NCBI GenBank assembly: GCA_012934845.2
Contig: WNNJ02000945.1
Coordinates: forward strand, 62,001-126,000
Source: Pomphorhynchus laevis
Lineage: Eukaryota > Acanthocephala > Palaeacanthocephala > Echinorhynchida > Pomphorhynchidae
Direction: 5' to 3'
DNA: 64,000 nt
The notes under the pieces are model-generated. The model searched no databases. It was given only the letters and a program-made list of their open reading frames with translations, and was not told where the DNA came from. The translations under genes and the position numbers were made by a program. Shown one piece after another: positions 11,816 through 24,804 of this stretch; the first letter of the stretch is position 1; every line of letters starts with the position of its first letter.

Positions 11816-12290
11816 CTTTCCCTTTATTTGGAAATTATAAATAGCATTGTAACAAAGCTTGTGTTTTGATATCTCGATTAAATACCCTTAACGAAGTATA
11901 AATTGTATACATCCGAGTGATTTGTATAAAGCTGTATTCGTTTTTATTTTCTTGTCAAAAAACATAGTCTAAATCATTATATTCTTTTAATTTATGTAAA
12001 GTCAATTTAATCAATTATTCAAATTAAATTTATTCATTATTTATTAAATTTATTATATTTTTATAATTTTCGATTCAAAAAACATCATTCAGCTTTCCCT
12101 GTGTTAAATTTCGTTGTTTAATTATATTAGTAAAAGGCAAACATGTGATCTTGAAATTAAAAAAAACGACAATGATTTTGTATTTAATACGAATTATATT
12201 ATTAAAATTCCGATATGATGCAAAACTCGTTGATATAGCGTACTTTAACATATTTCAGATGGAGTTAGGCCGAAATATTCAATTATATCA

Positions 12291-12404
12291 TACTCTTATT
12301 ATGAAAGTCTTATCTTTCAAAATAAGAGTATTTTACATAATAGATTTTATTATATTAATTTTACATAAGAGATTACACTTTCAAAATATTTTGAAAGTGC
12401 AATC
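12291..12404. repeat. Two neighbouring hairpins
   Basis: 12291-12330 has 10-bp arms (TACTCTTATT and complement) with a smaller inverted repeat in the loop. 12371-12404 is a near-perfect 34-bp palindrome. Confidence 0.75.
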
Positions 12405-12654
12405 GCTCTCTGCGTACTTTATATTTTACATCTGATATATATATAATAATTGAAATTTTATATTTCTTGAAATACATGATTCATCCAGTAGTTTCACAAA
12501 TTGAATTTTATTTTCCCCTCGCTTATATTCGGACTTCTGCTTACTAGTCAACGTGAAGCCATTGTCTCTTAAATGCAGCAATTTGTTGATTTACGATGAT
12601 AAAAATAGATAGACAATGAAGAAAAATAGAAAACATTGATAATACAACTCAACT

Positions 12655-12787
12655 TGCTTATATTGTCGATATTGGTGTAAGCCACGCATGCCGAGATGCC
12701 GTTCAATGACGTCTTAGAAGTGATCAGCAAAGCATCCAAGAGATTCTCCAGTGTGATAATATCTCCCAATTGGTCTCTCAATTGCAT
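12655..12787 (-). CDS. Possible isolated exon, unknown product
   Basis: Reading down the minus strand from 12787 gives about 44 residues beginning MQLRDQLGDI, with amphipathic helix-like spacing and less AT-rich codons than the flanks. It then meets GTTGAG, a donor-like sequence also used in the PLC gene of this window. No family is recognised and no partner exon was found. It may be a gene relic. Confidence 0.22.
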
Positions 12788-14149
12788 TTATATAAAAAAT
12801 TATATTATTTATGAATATTATTTAATATTAATAAATAATATTATTAAATTAATAATAAAATATAATAATATAAATATATTAATATTTTATTAATATAAAT
12901 ATTAAAATATTATAAAATATTTCATATTTTATGAAATATGATATTTCTTCAAATAAGTGCTTCATCCTAATTTTTCAATTTCTTTGTGATATTTGAATGC
13001 TGATGAGTATTAAAATATCCTCAATATGCATAAATTGATATTAAATTAAATATAAATATATTAATATTTTATTAATATAAACATTTAAATATTATCCCTT
13101 AATATTTAAATTTAAAATAAAAAATCATAATTAAATTTATAATTTAAAATTATAAATCCCTTAATTTAAATATTTGTAAAGACAAAATATTCAAAAAATA
13201 TTAATTAAAATACCATAATTGGTAGAACATTCCTCAAATGATGCAAACATTCAAAGAGAGAACCGTTTTGCTACTTCTCATTATTAGAAGATAATATCAA
13301 CAGTTGGCTGTATAGATACCCCTTGACAGCTCAAATAGATTAATGCCATAATATCATGCTCTGTGCACAATTGTGAATTTAAAACTAGTAAAGAATAGCA
13401 CAGAATTTATCTGCGCATACACACATTTGCACTCTGTTATAGCAAAATAGCAAAAAGACAGATGTATTATGCTATAAATCTATTTGAGTCACTTAGGAGT
13501 TTCTATCTGTAACCAGCAGTAGAAAGTAAATCCTACTGGTGAGCCAAAATATGGCTTAATTGATTTATTTCCTAAAGTTCTTTTCATTTGCAGCATCCAC
13601 CGATTTCGGTATTTAGATAATCCTTCAGCTGACTATATTTTCATAAACAAAAATTAATAAGAAATTGATTTTTTTTAAACAAAATCAAGAAGATTAAAGC
13701 AAATCAATTACTTAATTTTAGCTTATAACCTGAGCAACAAAATGCTAGATTTTTATAATATTCAATTTCAATATTCATATGTACATTGAAATTAAACCAA
13801 ATACTTTAATTTCTGATTATTTCCTTAATTACGTAGAATGATTAAAGCTTGTCCCGGTTTGCCGAGCAATACGGCATTATATTCGTTACTAATAAGTAAA
13901 TGGGAAACGTACATAACTAATAAATGGACATTTAGGAAGTACGGTAACATTATAAATTGTAGTTTACTTTTGATATATAATATAATATATATATTATATA
14001 TTAATATTATAAAGGACATGTAGTTTTTATTTGAACTGAATGCATTTAAACAACTTTATTTTCATTTTTTATTTACTTATCTAAAAATAATATAAAAGAA
14101 GCATTAATAAAATAAAATAAATACAGATCATTTGAAATATAGTGATGAT

Positions 14150-14410
14150 TCCCCAGTCGACTCCGCAAAACAAGCCGCGTTTCTTCGTTGCACCGCTGCG
14201 CCAATTCGCTGAATGAGGAAACTCATTGACAGTTTATCTCCGGTCGACCGAACTAATTTTTTCGCAGTAGCTGCAAAAAAGCCGCTGCACTAGTTCCAAC
14301 TGCTCCCAGGATTTCGATGGCGATCGAGACAAACTTGTACTGCCGCTAATCTAAGCCGCTATATTTGGTACGCTTCAATTTTCAGCATGAACAGCAACGG
14401 AACTTGCAGA
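14150..14410 (-). mobile_element. Retroelement reverse-transcriptase tail, fragment 1
   Basis: On the minus strand the translation matches the extreme C-terminal region seen in many eukaryotic retrotransposon proteins downstream of the reverse transcriptase: a TKYSG... stretch, then FV.IAIE.LGA, then a QR..AAVQRRNAA-like segment. Only this tail is present and it is broken. The family is not resolved. The piece at 60.8 kb belongs to the same broad protein type. Confidence 0.55.
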
Positions 14411-14920
14411 ATTACTAGCTTTATCAATAGTTGTTATTATATAATTATCCTTTAATTTAGTAAGTTCTTTATACATATCTTTATTAATTTTATCTTTCCT
14501 TTTATAATTGTTTGTATTTTTATTTTCTCTCTAATCTTCGTATTCAACATTTTATATAAAATATTTTTTTCAATATTTTATATTCAATTTTCATTTGCTG
14601 GATATGAATTTTCAATTCAATAAAATAAAAGTCCAATCTAATTCAAGAATTTTGTATTAATTTATTATAAATTATTTTATTAGTTAATGCAATAAGTTTT
14701 AGAATCTGGTCTAATTTATATAATTTATAAATCAATATCTTTAAGCAAATGTCACTGACCGTTGTTTTGTGTTTTATTATTACATTCATTAATCAAACTT
14801 CTAAGGAACATTGCAGGGAATTTGCCCTGGTTACTGCGCTTGCTGACAGTTCTTGAATAGAACATGACTATAATGAATTATTTAATAACTAATATAAGCA
14901 AACCTAACTGTCATCCACCC

Positions 14921-14959
14921 GTCTTCATTCTTTGAGATTACTTCTCAAAGAATGAAGAC
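14921..14959. repeat. 17-bp perfect hairpin
   Basis: Arms GTCTTCATTCTTTGAGA and complement around a 5-base loop TTACT. It directly precedes the second reverse-transcriptase tail fragment. Confidence 0.85.
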
Positions 14960-15115
14960 GACTGCTCCCAGGGTTTCGATGGCGATCGGAACAAACTTGT
15001 ACTGCTGCTCATCTACGCCGCTATATTTGGTACGCTTCACAAGTTCAGCATGATCAGCAACGGAACTTGCAGAATGTACTGGGCGCTATGTGACTGGCTG
15101 CGAAAGTGTCTGGGC
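14959..15115 (-). mobile_element. Retroelement reverse-transcriptase tail, fragment 2
   Basis: A second copy of the 14.3-kb fragment in the same orientation, sharing about 100 bp. It reaches further upstream in the protein, showing a TCPDTFAASH segment before TKYSGVDEQQYKF and FVPIAIETLGA. Broken. The two fragments are 0.6 kb apart, so they are two insertions or a duplicated one. Confidence 0.6.
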
Positions 15116-15457
15116 ATGTAAAGTCCAAATAATATATTAATATATTATAACATATTAATATTTTACGAAATTGGTGATTACAAAATAAATTACAAAATAT
15201 ATATAAATTTTTATAAATCAAAATATATAACAAAAATAAAAAATATATTTATAATATATTTTAAATATATTTATAATTCAAAATATATATTTATAAAATA
15301 TTTACAAATATTTTATATAATTACAATTATATATTTGTATCACAAATATATATTATATATATATTATGTTGTATATATTATATATCACAAAATTTGTGAT
15401 CACCAATTAATATAGTTATATCTTATATTGTATAATATAAGTGAATAATAATATATA
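15116..15457. other. Low-complexity TA-rich tract
   Basis: Almost pure A/T with many ATATA runs. No gene or repeat family is resolved. Confidence 0.6.
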
Positions 15458-15720
15458 ATGAAATACCTTAAAGAATATTGAAGCGGTATAATTTGAAATT
15501 ATATACTCAAAGATCTTTGCAAAGCTAAAAATTACTTATCAAAGTTATTTAGTTTTAAAAATTGATCAATTTTGCGTTTTTGGAATAACATTATCTAAAT
15601 CGATACTGTAAAGAGGGATATCATTCTTTAAATGTGGTAAATGTAGTGATATGCTATAGGAGAGTAAAAATTTGTGCAGATTTTAAATTAACTTATGATT
15701 TCTGTTATTTTTATAAAAAT
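15458..15720 (+). repeat. Direct repeat flanking the satellite, left
   Basis: About 260 bp beginning AATGAAATACCTTAAAGA and containing GGAATAACATTATCTAAA and AAATGTGGTAAATGT. A diverged copy in the same orientation stands at 17,273-17,515, just beyond the satellite array. The pair brackets it like the ends of one element of about 2 kb. Confidence 0.65.
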
Positions 15721-16028
15721 TATTATTTACCAAATTCGTCAGAATCTGAAAATTGTTTTTTTTTTATTTTCTAAAAACTGGTTATTATTGTCTATTTAAA
15801 TGTATTAAGAAACAAGTTGTCTACTAAAACCATAAAATTTTGATATTTTAAAAATGAAAAAATAAAAAGCTACACGTAAATAAAAGCTACAAATAAAAAG
15901 CTATTGTTTACGCAAACAATATCAATTGATTGGGTTAAATTTAATTTAAAATAATTTTTAAAAATTAATATAACAGTTAAATTTTTCATAGCTTTCAAAC
16001 TTTTTTCCTAGGATTTTTTAAATAAATA

Positions 16029-17121
16029 AATTAGATAAATTATTATCAAATTTTACGCGTACAATTTGGCGTGTCACTGCTTATATTTACGAAATTATAA
16101 CGTCATCAAATAGTTTGAGAAATTTAAAATTTCACAAAATAGTTTAATTAGTTTAGTAGTCATCAAATAGTTTAAAATTTATAGTCGATAATAAATTAGA
16201 TAAATTGTTCTAATTTTAGTCGTACAATTTGGCGTGTCACTGCTTATATTATCGAAATTATGACGTCATCAAATAGTTTGAGAAATTTAAAATTTCTCAA
16301 AATAGTTTAAATAGTTTAGTAGTCATTAAATAGTTTAAAATTATAGTCGATAATAAATTAGATAAATTATTATCTAATTTTAAGCGTACAATTTGGCGTG
16401 TCACTGCTTATATTTACGAAATTATGACGTCATCAAATAGTTTGAGAAATTTAAAATTTCACAAAATAGTTTAATTAGTTTAGTAGTCATCAAATAGTTT
16501 AAAATTTATAGTCGATAATAAATTAGATAAATTGTTCTAATTTTAGTCGTACAATTTGGCGTGTCACTGCTTATATTATCGAAATTATGACGTCATCAAA
16601 TAGTTTGAGAAATTTAAAATTTCCCAAAATAGTTTAAATAGTTTAGTAGTCATTAAATAGTTTAAAATTTATAGTCGATAATAAATTAGATAAATTATTA
16701 TCAAATTTTAAGCGTACAATTTGGCGTGTCACTGCTTATATTTACGAAATTATGACGTCATCAAATAGTTTGAGAAATTTAAAATTTCACAAAATAGTTT
16801 AATTAGTTTAGTAGTCATCAAATAGTTTAAAATTTATAGTCGATAATAAATTAGATAAATTGTTCTAATTTTAGTCGTACAATTTGGCGAGTCACTGCTT
16901 ATATTATCGAAATTATGACGTCATCAAATAGTTTGAGAAATTTAAAATTTCCCAAAATAGTTTAAATAGTTTAGTAGTCATCAAATAGTTTAAAATTATA
17001 GTCGATAATAAATTAGATAAATTATTATCTAATTTTGATCGTACAATTTGGCGTGTCACTGCTTATATTTACGAAGTTATGACGTCATCAAATAGTTTGA
17101 GAAATTTAAAATTTCACAAAC
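16029..17121 (+). repeat. 163-bp satellite, 7 monomers in A/B dimers
   Basis: The phrase TACAATTTGGCG recurs at 16060, 16223, 16387, 16550, 16715, 16878 and 17042, so the monomer is 163-165 bp. Odd and even monomers differ in shared details (for example TTTACGAAATTAT against TTATCGAAATTAT), giving a dimeric higher-order unit of about 327 bp. All but the first monomer carry TGACGTCA, the perfect cAMP-response-element palindrome, in the setting ATTATGACGTCATCAAAT. The last monomer is cut short. No coding potential. Confidence 0.92.
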
Positions 17122-17272
17122 TATAACTATAACTATAACTTTCTTAGTTTACTGGAGCCATAATATATTCAATATAACATATCAGTATAATATTTATTCT
17201 GGGGTAAACGCTGTTTTTATAATTTTTAATTTTCACGACAAAGTCGAATACATTTTTATAAAACAATTACCT

Positions 17273-17515
17273 AATGAAATACTTTATTGAACATATTTTG
17301 AAATACTATACAAAAAATCTTCTGCAAAGCTACAAATTGCTTATCTCAGTAATTTAGTTTAAAAAATTGATCAATTCTGCTGTTCTGGAATAACATTATC
17401 TAAAGAGGTATTGTTAAGAAGTGATATCCCTTTTTAAATGTGGTAAATGTGGTGATATGCCATAAGATAGTAAACATTATTGCAGATTTTGAATAAACTT
17501 ATGATTGTTATTTTA
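17273..17515 (+). repeat. Direct repeat flanking the satellite, right
   Basis: Diverged copy of 15,458-15,720, alike by eye over most of its length. It starts AATGAAATACTTTATTGAAC and keeps GGAATAACATTATCTAAA. A 17-bp-armed hairpin (17,522-17,558) follows at once. Confidence 0.65.
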
Positions 17516-17521
17516 AAAAAT

Positions 17522-17558
17522 ATGTTATTTTAATTTAAGAATTAAATTAAAATAACAT
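17522..17558. repeat. 17-bp perfect hairpin
   Basis: Arms ATGTTATTTTAATTTAA and complement around GAA. Confidence 0.8.
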
Positions 17559-18268
17559 GTTTTAATATATTCCTGGAAGAAGGCAACATTATAAATTGAA
17601 GATTACTTATAATATAAGTGAATTGTACTTAAAACAACTTTCGACTTTGTTGAACTAAAACGTCAAAATCATAGCAACTATAAATGTAAACTTTATTGAT
17701 CTAGATTTTTCGTAAACGTAGGTAGACTATTAAGTAATACAATAAGAAATATTGGGTGCAGATTTAAAATTATTTCTAAAATACAATATGCTGAAATACG
17801 ATCAGCTGACAAAAAATGACAAATTAATAAAATAAGGAATTAAATAAAAATCGTAATATTTAAAATCTTCAAAACCCGCTAAAGTAAATAAAGAGTAAAT
17901 AAAATTTTCTTTTTTATAATATAATAAAGTAATAAAGTGAATTAAATAATAATTAATAATTAGCAATCAATTAGATTGTTTTGCCAGTGTTTAATATACC
18001 ATAAGCGATAAAAATCAACTTCGTAGCTTCTGCTTTTTAAAATGGCCTGGTTGTTCTTACGTACATTGACATAATTTTTCATCTATAATGAATAGAAATA
18101 AAAGTAGAAATTAAGATAAAACTTATCAACCAGCTCATATATAGAAAAATATTTTTAAATATTTTCAATATATTTTTAAGTTCAGAAATATCCAAATGTT
18201 ACAATGTTTAGGTTGTCGCAGATGGGCATTTACATTGCAAAGATGTATAAGATCATTGATGAATATAA
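17559..18268. other. AT-rich, no gene seen
   Basis: Nothing beyond AT-rich sequence. A tract of about 45 bp near 17,565-17,610 loosely resembles 13,935-13,985. Confidence 0.5.
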
Positions 18269-18306
18269 CAATATGCATCAATCATATACATGATTGATGC
18301 ATATTG
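18269..18306. repeat. 17-bp perfect hairpin
   Basis: Arms CAATATGCATCAATCAT and complement around ATAC. Confidence 0.85.
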
Positions 18307-18489
18307 AGAAAATCACTATGTTTAACAAAGTGACCCTGTAAATCATTGTTGTTTGTGCTAAGAAATAGACTGGACAAATTATTCAACATAACCGAATTCC
18401 TGCGAGACTGAATTGCTCTCAGAACTGTAGAAGATAGCGAATAGAATTCGTTTCGCGACCTGCACAAAAATATCGGTAGTTGAATGATA

Positions 18490-19060
18490 GATGAATATAA
18501 TCGAAATTGCATAAAAACGTGTAATCCCGGAATAGCCAAGTTGTGCAGTATTTTGCTAGCTGAAAATGTTATGAAACACGAAATTTTTAAATATTTTTGA
18601 AAAGTGTTTGTTCTTCTTTTAGAAATACTTTCGTTTGCACATACTTTTGTGAATAACCTTTCAAAGAAACAGATATTTTTTTTCAAAATCAACTTTTGAG
18701 ATTTTTCACTTGACTATTTCATCACTGTAAATCAATAGAATAATTGATCAAATAACTTCTTCTTTTATAGATAACACTGTATGTTAACAATATGGTTAAA
18801 AATATATTTTGGTATCAACAAAATTATAATATTTATTTTATGTCATATGTATATTAACAATACAGTTAATATACAATATTAATTGTATTGTATACAATAC
18901 AGTGTCAATTGAATAATTGAAATAATATGAATATATTTGTTGAAAATATATATTAATATATTAATATAAAATTAATATTATAAATATTAATATATAATTA
19001 AAATTAAATATATATTAATATATTAATATAAAATTAATATTATATATTAATATATAGTCG
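18490..19060. repeat. 560-bp duplicated segment, copy 1
   Basis: From GAATATAATCGAAATTGCAT onward the sequence is repeated at 20,866 in the same orientation with only a few differences over about 500 bp, before both run into TA-rich tails. The minus strand of copy 1 holds a 136-residue open frame (18,282-18,692) that is shorter in copy 2. No domain is recognised, so I do not call it a gene. The unit is either a recent segmental duplication or two copies of an unknown mobile element. Confidence 0.75.
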
Positions 19061-20865
19061 GTACGATTATCGTTACGATTATCGGTCTTCTTTTGTAATC
19101 ATCGTCTTAATAGCAGGCATTAAAAGTGAGCAGTTCTATGATTATCTCTTACGACTTCCAAATGTATATTAGAAATAAGTATCTCTGGCTTAATGTCTTG
19201 TTAAATTCTTTATTTCGGAACTTTAACATTTTGTTAAATTAATTAAATGTATCTTTGATATACCAATTAAATCTAAGTAAATTAAATATGTTGTTAAGTT
19301 TAAAATTTAATAAAAAAATCTAATTGAATTTTATATTTTATTAATTTAGTTATTCATTTAGTTACATGTAAATAATAAAACATATTTTCAATATTTACTA
19401 AATATAATTTATTCTTTGAAAATCTCATATCTCCATTTTAAAAATACAACTTGGTTATATTTTTTAATTAATAAAATAATTAAATTGATTAATTTTAATC
19501 AAATTTAATTAATTAAAATTAATTAATTAAATTTATCTTCTAATCGCAAACATCTATTTGACCACTGTGCACATCAAATTGTGGATGATGTTCCCCTTTA
19601 AAGTCATTTTTGATATATCTTTATCGAAAAATTTATATTTTTACGAAATAGTTTCTACCAAGTACGAATAACTTGTTTCCGTTCACATTAATCTATTATA
19701 ACAGAAGTATATTTTGAAAGTGACAAATATGTGCTTCTATATAATCAACAACGGTTGTATTTATTTTATTACCCTCGAAAGAATATTATCGTTTTGGTAA
19801 GACATTAATTTCAGTGATAATCTATCGGATGCAATCTATTAAGAGATATCACCAACGGTAAGCAAACATCACCAACGCGACAGATATGCAGTTCAATTGT
19901 GTCAAATGTGTGATATCTTTATCGGACGGATAAATTTGTTTACAACATCAAGCTGAAATTCGACATGTCTCCCGTACGCATGAGTTGTAGCCACACTACA
20001 GGTGTATGTCTCTTTTCGCTGTTTAGGTTCTGTTTTTTATTTTTGGTTAAATCATTGTGTATAGATATACTAAGATATAGTGCAAGTAAGTGCGTCATTG
20101 TATCCATCATCATATAGGCTCTATTTTTATATAACATTAATTTCATTGCTATTGTACTTTCTCAATTTAAAAACTCAAAGCACGTTGTCCAAATTTGGAT
20201 TTTATTTTGAAGAAATGCTTATATAGATTCCCGATTTTTACTGGTAAATTGCTTATCCTATTAGGTCACGATTAAACATAAAATTAATATTAAAGCAAAT
20301 ATAGCATATAGTATTCTAGATCGCTACTAGAAATTTGAATTTTATTACCTTAAAATGTAAATGTCTTTTGTTTAGTTTGACTTTTCTATGACCGGATTAA
20401 TGCAGTCTTAAGTACACTAATATTTAAATTTCTACTTTATAGTATATATTTGAATTATTTGAGTTTATAATTAATTATTCACTGCTAAAGCTAATTCCAT
20501 GGCTATTGGTGGCTATCAAATTACTCCAATTACTTACATTCGAAAGTAATTGGAAAATACGGACAACTAAAGAAGCAATCAAACGTTTAGAATGATTTTG
20601 AATTAGAAATATTGTAACATATTAAGTTGTAAATTATTGTTTCAGATATTCCTAAAGGTGGTATTAATAGTTGCTGAAATATTGAAAAGAATTTTATTTT
20701 TTGTGTGTATTAACTTGGCCTATAATTATCCAACTAAACATTTATAACAGCACAATCTAATTTTAGTTAATATAATAAAATTAGATTTATATAATTAATA
20801 TAATTAAATTAATATAATATAATAATATAAAATCAGCATTATAGAAACTATTTAATTGAAAGTTG
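19061..20865. other. Intervening stretch, possible decayed zinc finger
   Basis: Mostly AT-rich. Around 19,890-19,980 a plus-strand frame reads CVKC...H.....H, spaced like a C2H2 finger but with an internal stop. It may be a dead exon or chance. Nothing else is seen. Confidence 0.35.
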
Positions 20866-21425
20866 AATATAATCGAAATTGCATAAAAACGTGTAATCCC
20901 GGAATAGCCAAGTTGTGCAGTATTTTGCTAGCTGAAAATGTTATGAAACACGAAATTTTTAAATATTTTTGAAAAGTGTTTGTTCTTCTTTTAGAAATAC
21001 TTTCGTTTGCACATACTTTTGTGAATAACCTTTCAAAGAAACTGAGATATTTTTTTTCAAAATCAACTTTTGAGATTTTTCCATTGACTATTTCATCACT
21101 GTAAATCAATAGAATAATTGATCAAATAACTTCTTCTTTTATAGATAACACTGTATGTTAACAATATGGTTAAAAATATATTTTGGTATCAACAAAATTA
21201 TAATATTTATTTTATGTCATATGTATATTAACAATACAGTTAATATACAATATTAATTGTATTGTATACAATACAGTGTCAATTGAATAATTGAAATAAT
21301 ATGAAATATATTTGTTGAAAATATATATTAATATATTAATATAAAATTAATATTATAATTAAAATTAAATATATATATTAATATAAAATTAATATTATAA
21401 ACATAATATATTAATATTATAAACC
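20866..21425. repeat. 560-bp duplicated segment, copy 2
   Basis: Direct repeat of 18,490-19,060. The differences I see are small (for example one extra TG and one extra T near 21,043-21,050), which argues for a recent event. Confidence 0.75.
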
Positions 21426-21456
21426 AGTTGCAAAATAATCTAAACCACAACATTAT

Positions 21457-21498
21457 CCCGCGCCGAAGTTAGTAGTCAGTGGATTATTAGGGCGCGGG
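21457..21498. repeat. GC-only 8-bp stem in an AT-rich setting
   Basis: CCCGCGCC at 21,457-21,464 pairs with GGCGCGGG at 21,491-21,498. The surrounding 300 bp (21,430-21,740) is markedly less AT-rich than its flanks. No tRNA-like or other known RNA fold was recognised. Confidence 0.6.
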
Positions 21499-21739
21499 CA
21501 CTGAGCACTGACGTTTCAACATGCTGTTACACTTGAGTGTCTATATAGAATTCATCTGGTCCTTGAAAAATTTCGTGAAACTTTCCTGAAATTTGTAAAC
21601 TCCATACTGGTCTTACACTTTTTGAAATAGATTTCTATAGCCGTTCATTGCTATAGAATAAACTGCAAATTAGTGTACGAATATCGTCACGATACAGTTT
21701 CGACACGACCTAACCTTTGTCAGTGATGATATGCTTTTT

Positions 21740-24700
21740 CTTTTTTGAAAAGTAGCAGACCGGTAAGTCTTTGATACATTGGTTTGTCGATTCAAACGAG
21801 TAAATTTTATAAATAAAAGCGCGTATAATACATGCTTTTAGAATTTTTAAATTATATTTGTATGAATATTATTTTCTTTAAAAGTAAAATAAAAGTAGAA
21901 ATGTAATGGTGTCCGTTTTTTTAATCTAAAATATATATTTTTTCAGAATATGTCAAAAATCTCAACTTTTGATATTAACAAATATTAAATTTGAACTTGT
22001 TAAATTTTGGAGTATTTTGAAACCTAAAAAAGTGTAAATATCGTAATTATGGAAAATTAATTAATAATTGATTATTTAAAGAACTATTTAAATTAATATT
22101 ATATATATTAATATATAATTAAAATTATATATATATTAATATAAATTAATACTTGAAAAAATAAATGTTAAATGATCCTGCTCCAAAATTCGAAATTACA
22201 AAAGATCAACATCATCTAATTTTAATTAACACATTGAATAGTTTAATTAACACAATGAATAATTGTCTCGTAGTCAGAGTAAAACTCAAAGCAGCATTTA
22301 TTAAAAATAACTTTATTACTTCTCAAATTAAAAACTTACATTTATATAAATGTCGGTTTTTTGTAAGTGAAGATGATTTATTCAAAAATTTTAATGTATA
22401 GCACATTATGATTTTGAATTAGTGTTCATAATTAGGATAAGGCGGTATTATACAAGAAAATAAAGTATAATGTGAACTAAAGTTTATGCAACTATAAACT
22501 AAACTGTGAAATTCAAAAATATGCAGAAGCTGTAAATGCTTTCTAGACGTAGCAAAGATAATAATTTGAGGTTGCTCTATGGTTGATACATGGTTAGTAT
22601 GAACAATAAAAGCTAACCCTCAAACAGCATACGACCGTATAAAAGGAATTTTTTATATTTAGATCAAATTAATAAAGTACTATTTCCTTAATTAGACTAT
22701 CTGCAGACTTAATAATGACGATTGGCAAAATATCTATTTTTATGATTATAAACTTGGGTTCTGTGTGCTATCGAATTAACGTTTTGTTATATGTTTTGTT
22801 ATTGTTGATTCTTAAGATACTAGCTAATGATTTTTAACTTATGGATAATCGAATGAAACATTGTATAGTTGCTCGATAACACGCCATGGTTTCTTTGCTT
22901 TATAATCGAATGAAACGTCGCCAATTTAATAAATCGATTTCCGTTATTTAGCGTACCACTAAATAAGCGCATAAATTACAAATATTTATTATAAATATTT
23001 ATTATAAACATTTATTATAAATAATAAATTATATTATTAAATATCATGTAATAAGCGCATAAATTAATGGCTTATGAATAACTAAGTTTAGCATTTTATT
23101 TACTTAATTGGATATTATTTAATTAACAACTTGAAACAATATGTATAACCTGGCTAATTATATCAATCAAGCATATATTAATTTAATATACACAATTCGC
23201 TGTCTTACAATTTAAAAGTACTTACTTAATTTATTTACAATTTAAAAGTTGCTAAAGAAGGACTTAAGGTAAGTCGAAACGTTTAAAGAAAATAAATTTT
23301 CTTCTCTTTGCCGATCGTTTATATATTTAATATAATAGCTAATTAATATTTCAAGTAATTAATACATATTACTTCAGTTATTTAACGACAGGATTCCTGG
23401 CATTCGGGAAAAATGTTAGTTTAAAAATAACCCATTTTATTTTTGACATCTAACCTAAGGCTTAAAACCCTCTCAAAACGGGGTATCGTTTACTGCGATT
23501 ATTTACATATTTCATTTTATAGAAACAAAAATAGAAATTCATGAAAAATAATGTTAATTATGAAATATTTTACTTAAGAAATCATGTACACCCTTATTTC
23601 ATGCTAATAAATTTGAATGGTAATTATTGATGAGATTGATTTGAAATCAAGTTGTGCTTTTTGAAAGGAAATAAAATGTCGTATTGCCTTCGTTTAAAGT
23701 ATTCTAATTTATATAAATTCCATTTCTCGTTTTAAGAGGTGTCATTATTTGCATTATAACTTTGTGTAGGTTTTAGTTTGTAGCACTGAAATTCTTAATT
23801 CTAAATGTCATAAATCAAAAGTATTTTTGCTAACTACTACAACGGTGATGCAACACATGTTCTAGCGTAACGGCATAATTGTTATTTAAATTGCTATTTT
23901 CTAGCCATTTACTCTCATAGGTTCGTTATCATTTAATTAAGTCACTTTCAAAATGTTATGGGCTTTGAAGATTTATTATACCGAAAATTAATACGTTTTC
24001 TGACCATACGTCATTTATGTGTTTTAATTCGAAAGATACCATTTTCAGATAAAACATGATATGATGATAATAACATTAGGCTTATTTAATAAGCCTTTAA
24101 TAGGTTTTATTAACAAACCTATTAAAAATAACCATTAAATGCTTTTTATAGAAGTTACCTTACTAAATCAGTATATTTATATAATTATTTTAAAGAACGT
24201 TGAACTTTTAATTCTTAATTTATCGATTTTAACAATGGTCTTGTCACTGTTAGTCGTTAGAAAATTAATAATACATTAATAATGCATTGTAAAATAGCAC
24301 AACTTACAATTTCGATTTTTTAACTGATATCGACATCGACTTTGAGCTTTGCAGGAATATATCAAATGCATCCAAGTTAATTTTCATTGAATTATACGAT
24401 TCCGACTTTCAATAACGCGATACAAATTCTCTCAACATACCCGGAAATTTGTAATTTAAAATTTAAATTTACTAATTTAAATTCGAATTTACTGTGATTT
24501 GTGAATTTAATGCACATTTATCGATTTACTATCTTTAGACGATCAACACGTAAACATGCGAATAAAATAATTTGGATAAAAAATATTTGAAATTTAAATT
24601 TTTTTAATATTAAAATATTTTTTTAAATTTGCATCTGTCACATCTGTCATTTACTTATTCTAATTATTTTATTTACTAATAGATTAATTAATAATTAATT

Positions 24701-24804
24701 AATAATTAATTAATTTACTAATAATTATTTAATTTAATAATAATATTAATAATATTAATATTATTAATATTAATATTATAATATTAATATTATATTACTA
24801 ATTA
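21740..24804. other. AT-rich intergenic stretch
   Basis: Contains a 78-residue frame at 22,165-22,401 without a recognisable domain, a short direct repeat of ATAAGCGCATAAATTA near 22,973 and 23,050, and two adjacent hairpins at 24,078-24,124. No gene is supported. Confidence 0.5.
24078..24124. repeat. Two adjacent hairpins
   Basis: 24,078-24,096 is AGGCTTATT-T-AATAAGCCT. 24,099-24,124 has arms of about 9 bp. The arms are unrelated. Confidence 0.75.

Larger units (their letters stand above)
11816..14149. other. AT-rich intergenic stretch
   Basis: Mostly homopolymer-like A/T sequence with hairpins at 12291-12330 and 12371-12404. No polyadenylation context could be singled out for the zinc-finger gene. 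Apart from the candidate minus-strand exon near 12.7 kb no coding signal was seen. Confidence 0.5.

Noticed and set aside
18282-18692. 136-residue minus-strand frame
   Set aside because: Long for this base composition but without any recognisable domain, and shortened in the duplicate at 20.9 kb.
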